A stretch of 17,889 bases of DNA from CAYJAQ01 sp964368275 (lineage in GTDB: Bacteria; Bacillota_I; Bacilli_A; ML615J-28; CAG-313): NCBI GenBank assembly GCA_964368275.1, contig CAYJAQ010000029.1:1-17889 (forward strand). Direction: 5' to 3'. How positions within the stretch are numbered: the stretch's first letter is position 1; every line of letters starts with the position of its first letter. Shown piece by piece: positions 8,283 through 15,785 of this stretch. The notes under the pieces are model-generated. The model had not been told where the DNA came from. It saw only the letters and a program-made list of their open reading frames with translations, and searched no databases. The translations under genes and the position numbers were made by a program.

Positions 8283-8356
8283 TGGAGGCTCCGACCGGAT
8301 TTGAACCGGTGATCAGGGAGTTGCAGTCCCACGCCTTACCGCTTGGCTACAGAGCC
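8283..8356 (-). tRNA. tRNA-Cys (anticodon GCA)
   Basis: A complete 74-nt cloverleaf on the minus strand. The acceptor GGCTCTG (8350-8356) pairs with CGGAGCC (8287-8293), with one G-U. The D-arm is GCC...GGC, the T-arm is CCGG-TTCAAAT-CCGG, and the anticodon loop CTGCAAC has GCA at 8322-8324. The discriminator base is U (8286), a known identity element of tRNA-Cys, and the 3' CCA is encoded. The first pair of the anticodon stem (27-43) is U opposite U, a small irregularity next to an otherwise perfect 4-bp stem. It has its own promoter and is the only RNA gene in the window. Confidence 0.97.
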
Positions 8357-8368
8357 GATGCCTATAGT

Positions 8369-8397
8369 ATTATAACTTATCTTGTTAAAATAGTCAA
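8369..8397 (-). promoter_or_regulatory. Promoter of tRNA-Cys and the membrane-protein gene
   Basis: On the minus strand TTGACT (8392-8397) and TATAAT (8369-8374) are separated by exactly 17 bp. The -10 box lies 12 nt from the tRNA 5' end. This is a near-consensus housekeeping sigma promoter, as expected for a tRNA. Confidence 0.8.
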
Positions 8398-8405
8398 GTT
8401 AAACG

Positions 8406-8434
8406 TTATAAAATTTAGCTCAGTTATTTTATAA
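8406..8434. repeat. Perfect inverted repeat between divergent promoters
   Basis: TTATAAAAT (8406-8414) and ATTTTATAA (8426-8434) are perfect 9-nt inverted arms with an 11-nt centre. They sit between the -35 boxes of the tRNA-Cys promoter and the lipoprotein promoter. It could be an operator or a chance pairing in AT-rich DNA. Confidence 0.35.
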
Positions 8435-8451
8435 ATCTACTTTAATATTTG

Positions 8452-8480
8452 TTGTATTTTTATTAACTTTAGTGTATAAT
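8452..8480 (+). promoter_or_regulatory. Promoter of the C39-like lipoprotein gene
   Basis: TTGTAT (8452-8457) and TATAAT (8475-8480) with a 17-bp spacer. The -10 box lies 18 nt before the ATG at 8499, so the leader is short and the AAAGAGG ribosome-binding site sits close to the RNA 5' end. This placement also excludes the upstream GTG at 8472 as a start. Confidence 0.7.
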
Positions 8481-8498
8481 ATTAAAAAGAGGTTGATT

Positions 8499-10226
8499 AT
8501 GAAAAGAATAGTATTATTTGTTGCAATATTTATAATTAGTGTTTTAATGGTAGCGTGTGACACGAAAGACGAGTCATGTGATATTAATCCTAATCAAGAA
8601 AAGTGTAAACAAGCTGAATTGACGTGTGAGGAAGACTCTAATCAAGAAAAGTGTAAACTAACTGAATTGACGTGTGAAGAAGACCCTACGCAAGAAAAAT
8701 GCCAAGATGTTAAAAAGGATTCAAAAGAATTATTATCGAAGGCAATTAGTGAGATTAAAATTCCTAGCACATTAACGACTAATATTGATCTTATTAGAAC
8801 ACTAACATTTGAGGGTGAGGAAATTACAATTAGTTGGGGATCAAGCAATACTAATTTTATATCGCGACAAGGTCTAGTCACTCAATCAATTACTGCACAG
8901 GAAGTAATTTTAACTGCTTATTTATTTCATGGTGGCGAATCATTAACTCATGATTTTACAACTACTGTTTTGCCATTATCTAATGAAACACGCATGGAAA
9001 TAGCTTCTTCAACTATTGATATCCCTACAACAATTTCTGGTAGTCTAGAATTTGTTAAGGAATTTACAGATACTGGTGTTTCTGTTAGTTGGACTACAAG
9101 TGATGAAAGTATTATTAGCTCACAAGGAATTGTAATATTACCTCAAGAAGACACTGATATTACAATTACAGCAATTCTTAAATGTGGAGGAGAAGAGATG
9201 GAAATTAACTATTTTGTTAAAGTACTTAGTAAAAACGAAATCAATCATTTAGTAAAAGAATATGCTAGTGACTTTAAAACAAGTAATATGGAAAATGTTC
9301 ATCTTGATGCAGATAATAAGCTTATCATTGATGATAATAAGACAGAAGGTACTTATACTTCTCAAGTATTTGAGACATTAGCGTATTCATCAGTAATAGG
9401 TTCATTTTCTGCTATTACTTCAACTACTACCACGGTAGAATTGTTAGTCCGTGTGAAAGTAAATAATGTGTGGAGTGATTATATAACATATAGCCCTTGG
9501 GGATTAGGCTTGAATAATGGCTCAACTGATCATACAACTAAGGATGGACTAGCAAAGTTATCTGATGATGAAATTAAAATTAATGGTTCAACAAAAGCAT
9601 CTGCTATTCAATATAAGCTCATTTTAAGACGTATGGCACCTACAGATATTTCAGCACAGGTTTCCTTAGTAGCCTTAGCCTTAGAATTAGCAGGCTATAT
9701 CTACAAGCCTAATATCAGTAATTTACCAGCTACTTATGATCATGATGTTCCATATTTGTATCAACGAATAGTTCCTACTATAGGTGGATCAATTTGTAGT
9801 CCAACTTCATCGACGATGCTTCTGAAATATAAAGGACATGATTTTAGCAGCTATGACCAATATGAACATCGTTATATAGCTAATCTGGCATATGATCATG
9901 GCAATGCTATTTACGGCAACTGGGTTTTCAATGCGATCACGATGGGTGCTTTTGGTGAAAATGCATATGTTATGCGAATGTATTCACAAGAAGAACTGAT
10001 GAATCATCTTGCTAATGTTGGTCCTGTTGCTGCGAGCGTAAAAGGTTATATGGCAGAAGGTAATTGGTCAACAAACGGACATTTAATTGTTATTAGAGGA
10101 TATGTTGAACGAAATGGTACTCTTTACTTTATCTGTAATGATCCAGCATTACAAAATGTATATATTGAATATAGTGCTAATACGATTGCTAATGTATGGC
10201 GAAACATAGTATATGTTATTGAATAA
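8499..10226 (+). CDS. Secreted lipoprotein with Cys-rich repeats, Ig-like domains and C39-like peptidase domain
   Basis: A 575-residue modular surface protein. The ATG at 8499 gives a lipoprotein signal ending LMVAC, with C20 as the lipid-bearing cysteine. Residues about 27-69 carry a Cys-rich tandem repeat (16-residue unit NQEKC..ELTCEED). Two domains of the atrophied bacterial Ig type follow (about 77-161 and 162-246), each with an S/T-W-x-S strand and an isl..qG turn. Residues about 250-410 resemble the carbohydrate-binding-like jelly roll often found before bacterial C39-like peptidases (RVKVNNVWSDY, then PWG). The C-terminal domain is of the Peptidase_C39_2 type: Q422, catalytic C433 in GGSICSPTSS, H528 in NGHLIVIRGY and N547/D548 in CNDPA. 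All expected catalytic residues are present, so it is probably an active extracellular cysteine hydrolase. The substrate is unknown. It is a single-gene unit with its own promoter and terminator. Confidence 0.88.
   Translation: MKRIVLFVAIFIISVLMVACDTKDESCDINPNQEKCKQAELTCEEDSNQEKCKLTELTCEEDPTQEKCQDVKKDSKELLSKAISEIKIPSTLTTNIDLIRTLTFEGEEITISWGSSNTNFISRQGLVTQSITAQEVILTAYLFHGGESLTHDFTTTVLPLSNETRMEIASSTIDIPTTISGSLEFVKEFTDTGVSVSWTTSDESIISSQGIVILPQEDTDITITAILKCGGEEMEINYFVKVLSKNEINHLVKEYASDFKTSNMENVHLDADNKLIIDDNKTEGTYTSQVFETLAYSSVIGSFSAITSTTTTVELLVRVKVNNVWSDYITYSPWGLGLNNGSTDHTTKDGLAKLSDDEIKINGSTKASAIQYKLILRRMAPTDISAQVSLVALALELAGYIYKPNISNLPATYDHDVPYLYQRIVPTIGGSICSPTSSTMLLKYKGHDFSSYDQYEHRYIANLAYDHGNAIYGNWVFNAITMGAFGENAYVMRMYSQEELMNHLANVGPVAASVKGYMAEGNWSTNGHLIVIRGYVERNGTLYFICNDPALQNVYIEYSANTIANVWRNIVYVIE
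8592..8702 (+). repeat. 48-bp in-frame tandem repeat in the lipoprotein gene
   Basis: Two nearly identical 48-bp units start at 8592 and 8640, and a partial third starts at 8688. They encode 16-residue units with two cysteines each (EKC and LTC). A related degenerate element precedes them (SCDINP). The few differences between units suggest recent duplication; copy number may vary between strains. Confidence 0.9.
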
Positions 10227-10231
10227 AAAAC

Positions 10232-10265
10232 AAAATCCAACTTTGAGGTTGGATTTTATTTTTGC
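10232..10265 (+). terminator. Intrinsic terminator of the C39-like lipoprotein gene
   Basis: AAAATCCAAC (10232-10241) pairs perfectly with GTTGGATTTT (10248-10257) around TTTGAG, followed by a T-rich tail (ATTTTTTG). It begins 5 nt after the stop codon. The arms are flanked by A and T tracts, so it may also work weakly in the other direction. Confidence 0.85.
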
Positions 10266-10289
10266 ATTTTGTAATTATATGAATTTTGT

Positions 10290-10318
10290 TTGACTTATTT
10301 GTCTAATATTGATATAAT
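10290..10318 (+). promoter_or_regulatory. Promoter of polC
   Basis: TTGACT (10290-10295) and TATAAT (10313-10318) separated by 17 bp, close to the housekeeping consensus. Transcription should start near 10325, about 30 nt before the polC start codon. Confidence 0.75.
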
Positions 10319-10353
10319 AATTATATATTATTGTAAAGAAAATGAGGTGTGGC

Positions 10354-13300
10354 ATGACTGAACGTAACGGAAAATGGATTGAACTATTAAAGCTTGCTGA
10401 TATTAAAGTTACGAGCGAAATTGAAAAGGGCGAAATTAAGAATGTTGCCCTTCTTAATAATGGCAATATTTGGCGTATTGATGTGGAATTAGAAATTTTA
10501 CTTCCTGTCGATACTATTTTTAGCTTAATGAGCCGAATTGCTAAGTATGTTTCCTCCTTATTTGAAAATAACGCGATAAATACGCAATTTTCTTGGCATT
10601 ATCAAGATAGTGATTGCCCGTCTAGTTATCTAGAAGATTATTTTCAAAAAGCTATTAAGGAATGTATGCGTATTAGCAAGAGTGTTAATGTATTTAATTT
10701 TTACAAGTGCGAATTTTTGGATAATCGATTAAATGTATATGTTGCTTCAGCTGCTGATAAAGTTATTGCTAGTGAAGCACTAGAGCCAATCAAAAATTTC
10801 TTTAGAGTTTTTGGCCTAGATAAGATTGAAATGGAAATTAATATTTCTAGTTTTGAACAAGATGTAAAAGAAGAACGTGAAAAAGAAGTTGCAATTCGCG
10901 ACCAACAAGCAGATACTCGTGTTTATGAAACTAAGAAAATGGAAATTGCACTTCAAGAATCTAACACCGAGAAAAAAGTTCACAAAGATCGCCGTAGTAA
11001 TATTGCAATTCGCCGTAAATTAAAAGAACTACCTGTAACTAGTATGCAAGTAATGGAGTTCAAACAAAAAAACAGCACGGACATAGTAGTTGTAGAAGGC
11101 GTTTTAGTAAAAGGTGAAGTTAGAAAAGCAGGTCAATATGAATTGTTTGAAGGTGTTCTTACTGATAATGAAGATTCTATCACAATTAAACAGTTTTTAA
11201 ATACTCGTAATGAGAAGTTTTTTAAGAACGATATTAAGCCGCTTAGACGCATCTCTGTACGCGGTTCTGTTCAATATGACAACTACATTCATGATGTGGC
11301 AATTATGTGCTTAGATGTTACACTATTAGGTGACGATACTCGTAATATTAGAATTGATGAATCTCCTCAAAAACGAGTTGAACTACACGCTCATACCAAG
11401 ATGTCTACTATGGACAGTGTTATGGATATTGCTGATTATGTTGCAACTGCTAAACGTTTTAATCATAAAGCAATTGCTGTTACCGATCATGCTAATTGTC
11501 ATGCCCTTCCAGAATTTTTTGACGTATGTAAAAAAGCAAACATTAAACCTATTGCAGGTGTAGAAGGTTATTTTATTAATGATGATCGCTACCGGATTAC
11601 TTTAACTGATGACGATATTGATTTAAACAATGCTACTTATGTTGTATTTGACCTTGAAACAAGTGGCTTTAGTGTTACATATAATGAAATCATTGAAATT
11701 GGTGCAGTAAAGATTAAAGATGGTGTTATCATCGACCAATTTTCATCATTTGTTCAACCACGTCGTCGCATTTCACATGTTATTACTAATATTACCGAAA
11801 TCACAAATGATGACCTTGCAAACGCACCAACTATTGAAGTAGTACTGCCAAAGTTTGTTGACTTCATAAAAGGGTGTGTTTTAGTTGCCCATAATGCTAC
11901 GTTTGATACTGGTCATTTATATCAGCAAATGAAAACACAAGGTATCTACGAAAAAGACTATCCATGTATTGATACAATGCAACTTGCGAAAGCGATGTAT
12001 AGTGATGTTTTAAAGCGTTTTAATTTAAAAGATGTAGCAAAAGGTTTAAAAGTAGAATTAGAGCAACAACATCGTGCTTTATCAGATGCTAAATCAACCT
12101 CAAATGTATTCTTAAAGATGTTAGGTGATTTGTCAGATTATCTAGTTTATAATTATAAAGATATAAATGGTATTACTGATCAATCGGCTGCCTTTAAGTA
12201 TATTATACCAACACATATTAATATTTTAGTAATGAATCGTATAGGGCTCCGTAATTTTTATCGGATTATTTCAGATAGCCATACTACTCATTTTCATCGT
12301 GAAGCTCGAATATTGAAATCAGTATTGTCAAAATATCGTGAAAATTTATTGATTGGTAGTGGTTGCTATAATGGTGAAGTATTCCGCGCAGCTTATGAAA
12401 AAAGCTACGACGAATTATTAAAAGTAATTGAATTCTATGATTATGTTGAAGTTCAACCACTCGACTGCTATGATCATTTAGTTGAAGCAGCTGGTGACGA
12501 GATTGCGCGTGATAATATTAAACAAGCATGTATTAATATTATCAAAGCAGCAAAAGAAAAAGGTATTATGGTTATTGCGACTGGCGATGTTCATCAAGTA
12601 GAACCTTCTGATGGTCAGTATCGCGAAGTATTTATGTCAATTGCCCGTCCTGGCGGTGGGTTACACGAGCTTAATCAAGCTAGTCACGCACCATTAATGT
12701 ATTATCGAACAACTAATGAGATGTTAAAGGCTTTTGATTATTTATCAACTACTGAAGCATACGAGATAGTTGTTGAAAATACCAATAAGATTAATAATAT
12801 GATTGAGGAATACGATTTATTTCCTAATAAGTTATTTACGCCTCGTGATGATTTTATGGCGAAATATGGAGTTCCTTCAATGCAAGCAGCTGTTCGTGAT
12901 ATTTCCTATGAAAATGCTCGCCGAATATATGGCGATATTTTACCAAATTATGTTGAAGAACGCTTAGAAAAAGAATTAAAAAGTATTATTGGTAATAATT
13001 TCTCTTCTGTATATTATATTTCGCATATGTTGGTAAAAAATTCAAATGATAATGGTTATGTCGTTGGTAGCCGTGGTTCAGTTGGTAGTAGTTTTGTTGC
13101 TACTATGATGAAAATAACTGAAGTTAATCCGTTAAAGCCGCATTATGGCTGCCCAGTATGCCACTTTTCAGCATTTAAAGACGTTGAACAAGATGACATT
13201 CCATTAGATATTATTGAAAAGTTAGAAAAGGTAGGAGCTGGTCAAGATTTAGAAGAATGTGCTTGCCCTCACTGTGGTACAATGATGAATCGTGATGGTA

Positions 13301-14820
13301 TTGATATTCCTTTTGAAACTTTCCTAGGTTTTAAAGGTGAAAAAGTTCCTGATATTGATTTGAATTTCTCCGGTGATTATCAAGAACGTGCTCATCTATT
13401 CTGTCGTGAAGTATTTGGTATAGACAATGCATTTAGAGCTGGTACTATTGGTACTGTAGCTGAAAAAACGGCTTATGGATTTGTAAGAGGATATCTAGAA
13501 AATAAAGGAAAGACTTTTAGAGAAGCAGAAGTAAAGAGAATCGCTAATGGCTTGATTGGTGCAAAACGAACTACCGGTCAACATCCTGGTGGTATTGTAG
13601 TAGTACCAGATGACATTGAATATGTTGATATAATTCCGGTTCAATATCCTGCTGATTCAGTTGACTCTACTTGGCGTACTTCCCATTTTGATTATCACCG
13701 CTTTGAATCTAATCTATTGAAATTAGATATTTTGGGTCATGATGATCCAACAATGATTCGCCATTTAATGGACTATGTTCACAAATTTCCTGATGAATTT
13801 CCTTTTTCAACTGTAGAAGAGATTCCGCTATCTGACCCTGAAGTAATATCATTGTTTAGTTCAAAAGAAGCCTTAAAACTAATGGGTAGTGATAATGATC
13901 CATTAAAGAGTGGAACAATAGGCATTCCAGAGTTTGGTACTCGCTTTGTACGTGATATGCTAAATGATATTAGCCCCAAGAGTTTCAATGAAATTGTTAA
14001 AGTTTCGGGCTTATCACATGGCACTGATGTTTGGTTAGGCAATGCAAAAGACTTAATATTAGGTATTAATATTAATGAACCGGTTCCTTTCTTGGATGTT
14101 ATTGGCTGTCGTGATGATATTATGGTATATTTAATGCAGCGTAATTTGCCGGCTGCAGATGCTTTCTCAATAATGGAACATGTTAGAAAAGGCAAAGGTT
14201 TAAAAGAAGATGAGAAGATGCTTATGCGTGATTATAATATTCCCGAATGGTATATTTCGTCATGTCAGAAAATTCAGTATATGTTCCCGAAGGCACACGC
14301 TACTGCTTATGTAATTATGGCATTAAGAATTGGTTGGTTTAAAGTGCATCGTCCAATTTATTACTATGCTGCGTATTTTTCTTGTCGAGCTAGTGCTTTT
14401 GATGTTGATGTATTAGCTAGTGGTAGAAATGCTATTCGTAACCGAATTGCTGAATTAAACGAAAAGATTTCTACAAAAACTGCTAGTAATAAAGAAATTG
14501 ATCTTTTAAATGAATTACAAATTGCGCTTGAATTATATTTAAGAGGTTACTCAATTAATCAAGTTGATATCAATAAGTCGGAAGCTAAGACCTTTGTGTT
14601 GTCATCTGACAAGAAATCCATTTATCTACCTTTCTGCGCAGTTGACGCATTAGGTGAATCAGCAGCTCTTTCGGTGATTGAAGCTCGTAACCAAAGACCT
14701 TTTACGTCTAAAAAAGATGTCGAAAAACGGACTAAACTGAATAAGACGACTTTTAATCGCTTAAAGGTAATTGGAACTTTAGATTCATTACCTGACGAAG
14801 ATGTGGATTCTTTGTTATAA
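10354..14820 (+). CDS. polC: DNA polymerase III alpha subunit, PolC type
   Basis: Replicative DNA polymerase of low-GC Gram-positives with built-in proofreading; 1488 residues from the chosen start (B. subtilis PolC is about 1440). Order: N-terminal region (1-230), OB domain (about 235-335), PHP domain beginning at E-L-H345-A-H347, DEDDh exonuclease inserted into PHP with D433 and E435 (FDLET), D518 (HNATFD), H573 and D578 (HRALSD), then the second PHP part. The polymerase core carries the SRGSVGSS motif, the zinc-binding cysteines C933, C936, C971 and C974, and the catalytic aspartates D1000 and D1002 in PDIDLNFSG. The HPGGIVVVP motif and a C-terminal helix-hairpin-helix-like region follow. 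The start at 10354 is preferred over an in-frame ATG at 10342 because GAGGTG lies between them at 10344-10349. It is monocistronic by context. Confidence 0.98.
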   Translation: MTERNGKWIELLKLADIKVTSEIEKGEIKNVALLNNGNIWRIDVELEILLPVDTIFSLMSRIAKYVSSLFENNAINTQFSWHYQDSDCPSSYLEDYFQKAIKECMRISKSVNVFNFYKCEFLDNRLNVYVASAADKVIASEALEPIKNFFRVFGLDKIEMEINISSFEQDVKEEREKEVAIRDQQADTRVYETKKMEIALQESNTEKKVHKDRRSNIAIRRKLKELPVTSMQVMEFKQKNSTDIVVVEGVLVKGEVRKAGQYELFEGVLTDNEDSITIKQFLNTRNEKFFKNDIKPLRRISVRGSVQYDNYIHDVAIMCLDVTLLGDDTRNIRIDESPQKRVELHAHTKMSTMDSVMDIADYVATAKRFNHKAIAVTDHANCHALPEFFDVCKKANIKPIAGVEGYFINDDRYRITLTDDDIDLNNATYVVFDLETSGFSVTYNEIIEIGAVKIKDGVIIDQFSSFVQPRRRISHVITNITEITNDDLANAPTIEVVLPKFVDFIKGCVLVAHNATFDTGHLYQQMKTQGIYEKDYPCIDTMQLAKAMYSDVLKRFNLKDVAKGLKVELEQQHRALSDAKSTSNVFLKMLGDLSDYLVYNYKDINGITDQSAAFKYIIPTHINILVMNRIGLRNFYRIISDSHTTHFHREARILKSVLSKYRENLLIGSGCYNGEVFRAAYEKSYDELLKVIEFYDYVEVQPLDCYDHLVEAAGDEIARDNIKQACINIIKAAKEKGIMVIATGDVHQVEPSDGQYREVFMSIARPGGGLHELNQASHAPLMYYRTTNEMLKAFDYLSTTEAYEIVVENTNKINNMIEEYDLFPNKLFTPRDDFMAKYGVPSMQAAVRDISYENARRIYGDILPNYVEERLEKELKSIIGNNFSSVYYISHMLVKNSNDNGYVVGSRGSVGSSFVATMMKITEVNPLKPHYGCPVCHFSAFKDVEQDDIPLDIIEKLEKVGAGQDLEECACPHCGTMMNRDGIDIPFETFLGFKGEKVPDIDLNFSGDYQERAHLFCREVFGIDNAFRAGTIGTVAEKTAYGFVRGYLENKGKTFREAEVKRIANGLIGAKRTTGQHPGGIVVVPDDIEYVDIIPVQYPADSVDSTWRTSHFDYHRFESNLLKLDILGHDDPTMIRHLMDYVHKFPDEFPFSTVEEIPLSDPEVISLFSSKEALKLMGSDNDPLKSGTIGIPEFGTRFVRDMLNDISPKSFNEIVKVSGLSHGTDVWLGNAKDLILGININEPVPFLDVIGCRDDIMVYLMQRNLPAADAFSIMEHVRKGKGLKEDEKMLMRDYNIPEWYISSCQKIQYMFPKAHATAYVIMALRIGWFKVHRPIYYYAAYFSCRASAFDVDVLASGRNAIRNRIAELNEKISTKTASNKEIDLLNELQIALELYLRGYSINQVDINKSEAKTFVLSSDKKSIYLPFCAVDALGESAALSVIEARNQRPFTSKKDVEKRTKLNKTTFNRLKVIGTLDSLPDEDVDSLL

Positions 14821-14834
14821 ATGTGTGAACTTTA

Positions 14835-14862
14835 TTGTAAAATTACTCAAATATGTTATAAT
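14835..14862 (+). promoter_or_regulatory. Extended -10 promoter upstream of the Bax-inhibitor-1-like gene
   Basis: TTGTAA (14835-14840), a 16-bp spacer and TATAAT (14857-14862) preceded by TG one base upstream (14854-14855), an extended -10. The leader to the ATG at 14916 would be about 45 nt. No terminator is visible between polC and this promoter, so some polC read-through is possible. Confidence 0.6.
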
Positions 14863-14915
14863 AATTAATGTAAGAAATGTTTATAATATATAGAGATTAA
14901 TGAAAGGATATAATT

Positions 14916-15683
14916 ATGACTAGATTTGGAAATAACCGCGTTTTTAGAAATGCAGATAATTTAGAAAGTATTTCAAGCCAACCGGCTTCAATTAAGGGAG
15001 TTGCTAAGAAAACTACGCTTTTATTACTAATTACTTTAGTAGTAGCTATTATTAGCATGTCGCTTGTTAACCAGTTAAATCAATTAGCCTATGGTATTGT
15101 GATGACTGGCTATATTATTACCCCCATTTTAACTTTAGTTTTATCACTGATTATGTCATTTAGACCTACATCAGCGAAAGTGTTAAGTATTCCTTATGCT
15201 ATTTTAGAAGGATTATCAGTTGGAGCAGTTTGTGGTATATTAACTTTATCTTTAGGCAATGAAGGCCTAACTGTTATTGGGTTAGCGTTTGTTATTACAA
15301 TTGCTATTTTCTTAGGTGCTACTTTCTTGTATGCAGCTGGTGTTGTAAAAGTATCAAATTTTTTCCGCCGTGTTATGTATACACTTTTAATTGGTGTTGT
15401 TGTAACAACATTAGGTGTCTTGATTATTGGAATATTTAATCGTGGAATTATTGATATGTTTTGGGGCTATGGAACTCTTTCTTTAGTATTGTCTATTGTT
15501 ATGGTAATAATAGCTTCCCTATATAGTGTGATTAGTTTAGATAATGCTAATCGAATTGTTCAAGCTGGTTTAGACCAAAACTATGAATGGTATGCCTCTT
15601 TTGGAATAGTCTTAAACGTTATTTGGCTATTCTGGGAAATATTACGTTTGGTATTAATATTATTTTCAAGAAATAACAATTAA
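14916..15683 (+). CDS. YccA/Bax-inhibitor-1 family membrane protein (COG4760-like)
   Basis: A 255-residue integral membrane protein with a hydrophilic N-terminus of about 30 residues and seven predicted helices. The C-terminal block DNANRIVQAG, then EWYASFGIVLNVIWLFWEILRL, matches the bacterial YccA/Bax-inhibitor branch often annotated COG4760, where an EWYaaFG segment precedes the last helix. The better-studied relative YetJ of B. subtilis is a pH-sensitive calcium leak channel, but whether this protein conducts calcium cannot be read from sequence. The AAAGGA ribosome-binding site lies 7 nt before the ATG. It sits alone between promoters for itself and for gap. Confidence 0.88.
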   Translation: MTRFGNNRVFRNADNLESISSQPASIKGVAKKTTLLLLITLVVAIISMSLVNQLNQLAYGIVMTGYIITPILTLVLSLIMSFRPTSAKVLSIPYAILEGLSVGAVCGILTLSLGNEGLTVIGLAFVITIAIFLGATFLYAAGVVKVSNFFRRVMYTLLIGVVVTTLGVLIIGIFNRGIIDMFWGYGTLSLVLSIVMVIIASLYSVISLDNANRIVQAGLDQNYEWYASFGIVLNVIWLFWEILRLVLILFSRNNN

Positions 15684-15721
15684 TTGAAAAAGTTTTCATA
15701 GTTTAATTAATATCATATTGT

Positions 15722-15750
15722 TTGCTGAAATACGTGAAAAGTGGTATAAT
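15722..15750 (+). promoter_or_regulatory. Promoter of gap
   Basis: TATAAT (15745-15750) preceded by TG at 15742-15743, an extended -10 box, with TTGCTG (15722-15727) 17 bp upstream as a weak -35. The extended -10, together with the AAAGGAGG ribosome-binding site (15769-15776), fits a highly expressed glycolytic gene. Confidence 0.7.
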
Positions 15751-15785
15751 AATAACGTAAAAATTTTCAAAGGAGGAAATTTAAA

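Noticed and set aside
8120..8434. Plus-strand open frame of 104 codons across tRNA-Cys
   Set aside because: It runs antisense through the start of the membrane-protein gene and the whole tRNA; its sequence (APTGFEPV) is the familiar false product of an antisense tRNA.
8472..8498. GTG start adding nine residues to the lipoprotein
   Set aside because: It overlaps the -10 box of the promoter and has no ribosome-binding site; the ATG at 8499 gives a proper lipoprotein signal after AAAGAGG.
8592..8702. Short direct repeats as a possible CRISPR array
   Set aside because: The repeats are contiguous, in frame and encode a protein repeat; there are no unique spacers.
10342..10353. Upstream ATG for polC
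   Set aside because: The GAGGTG ribosome-binding site lies after it and serves the ATG at 10354.
13779..14195. Antisense open frame of 138 codons inside polC
   Set aside because: It is fully contained in the conserved polymerase coding sequence and has no ribosome-binding site or family resemblance.
14882..14887. Second TATAAT upstream of the Bax-inhibitor-like gene
   Set aside because: There is no matching -35 box at a normal distance, and the TG is not correctly spaced; the upstream extended -10 promoter is better.
15681..15710. Hairpin after the Bax-inhibitor-like gene as a terminator
   Set aside because: The stem TGAAAA/TTTTCA has only 6 weak pairs and a 2-nt loop and is not followed by a T-run.
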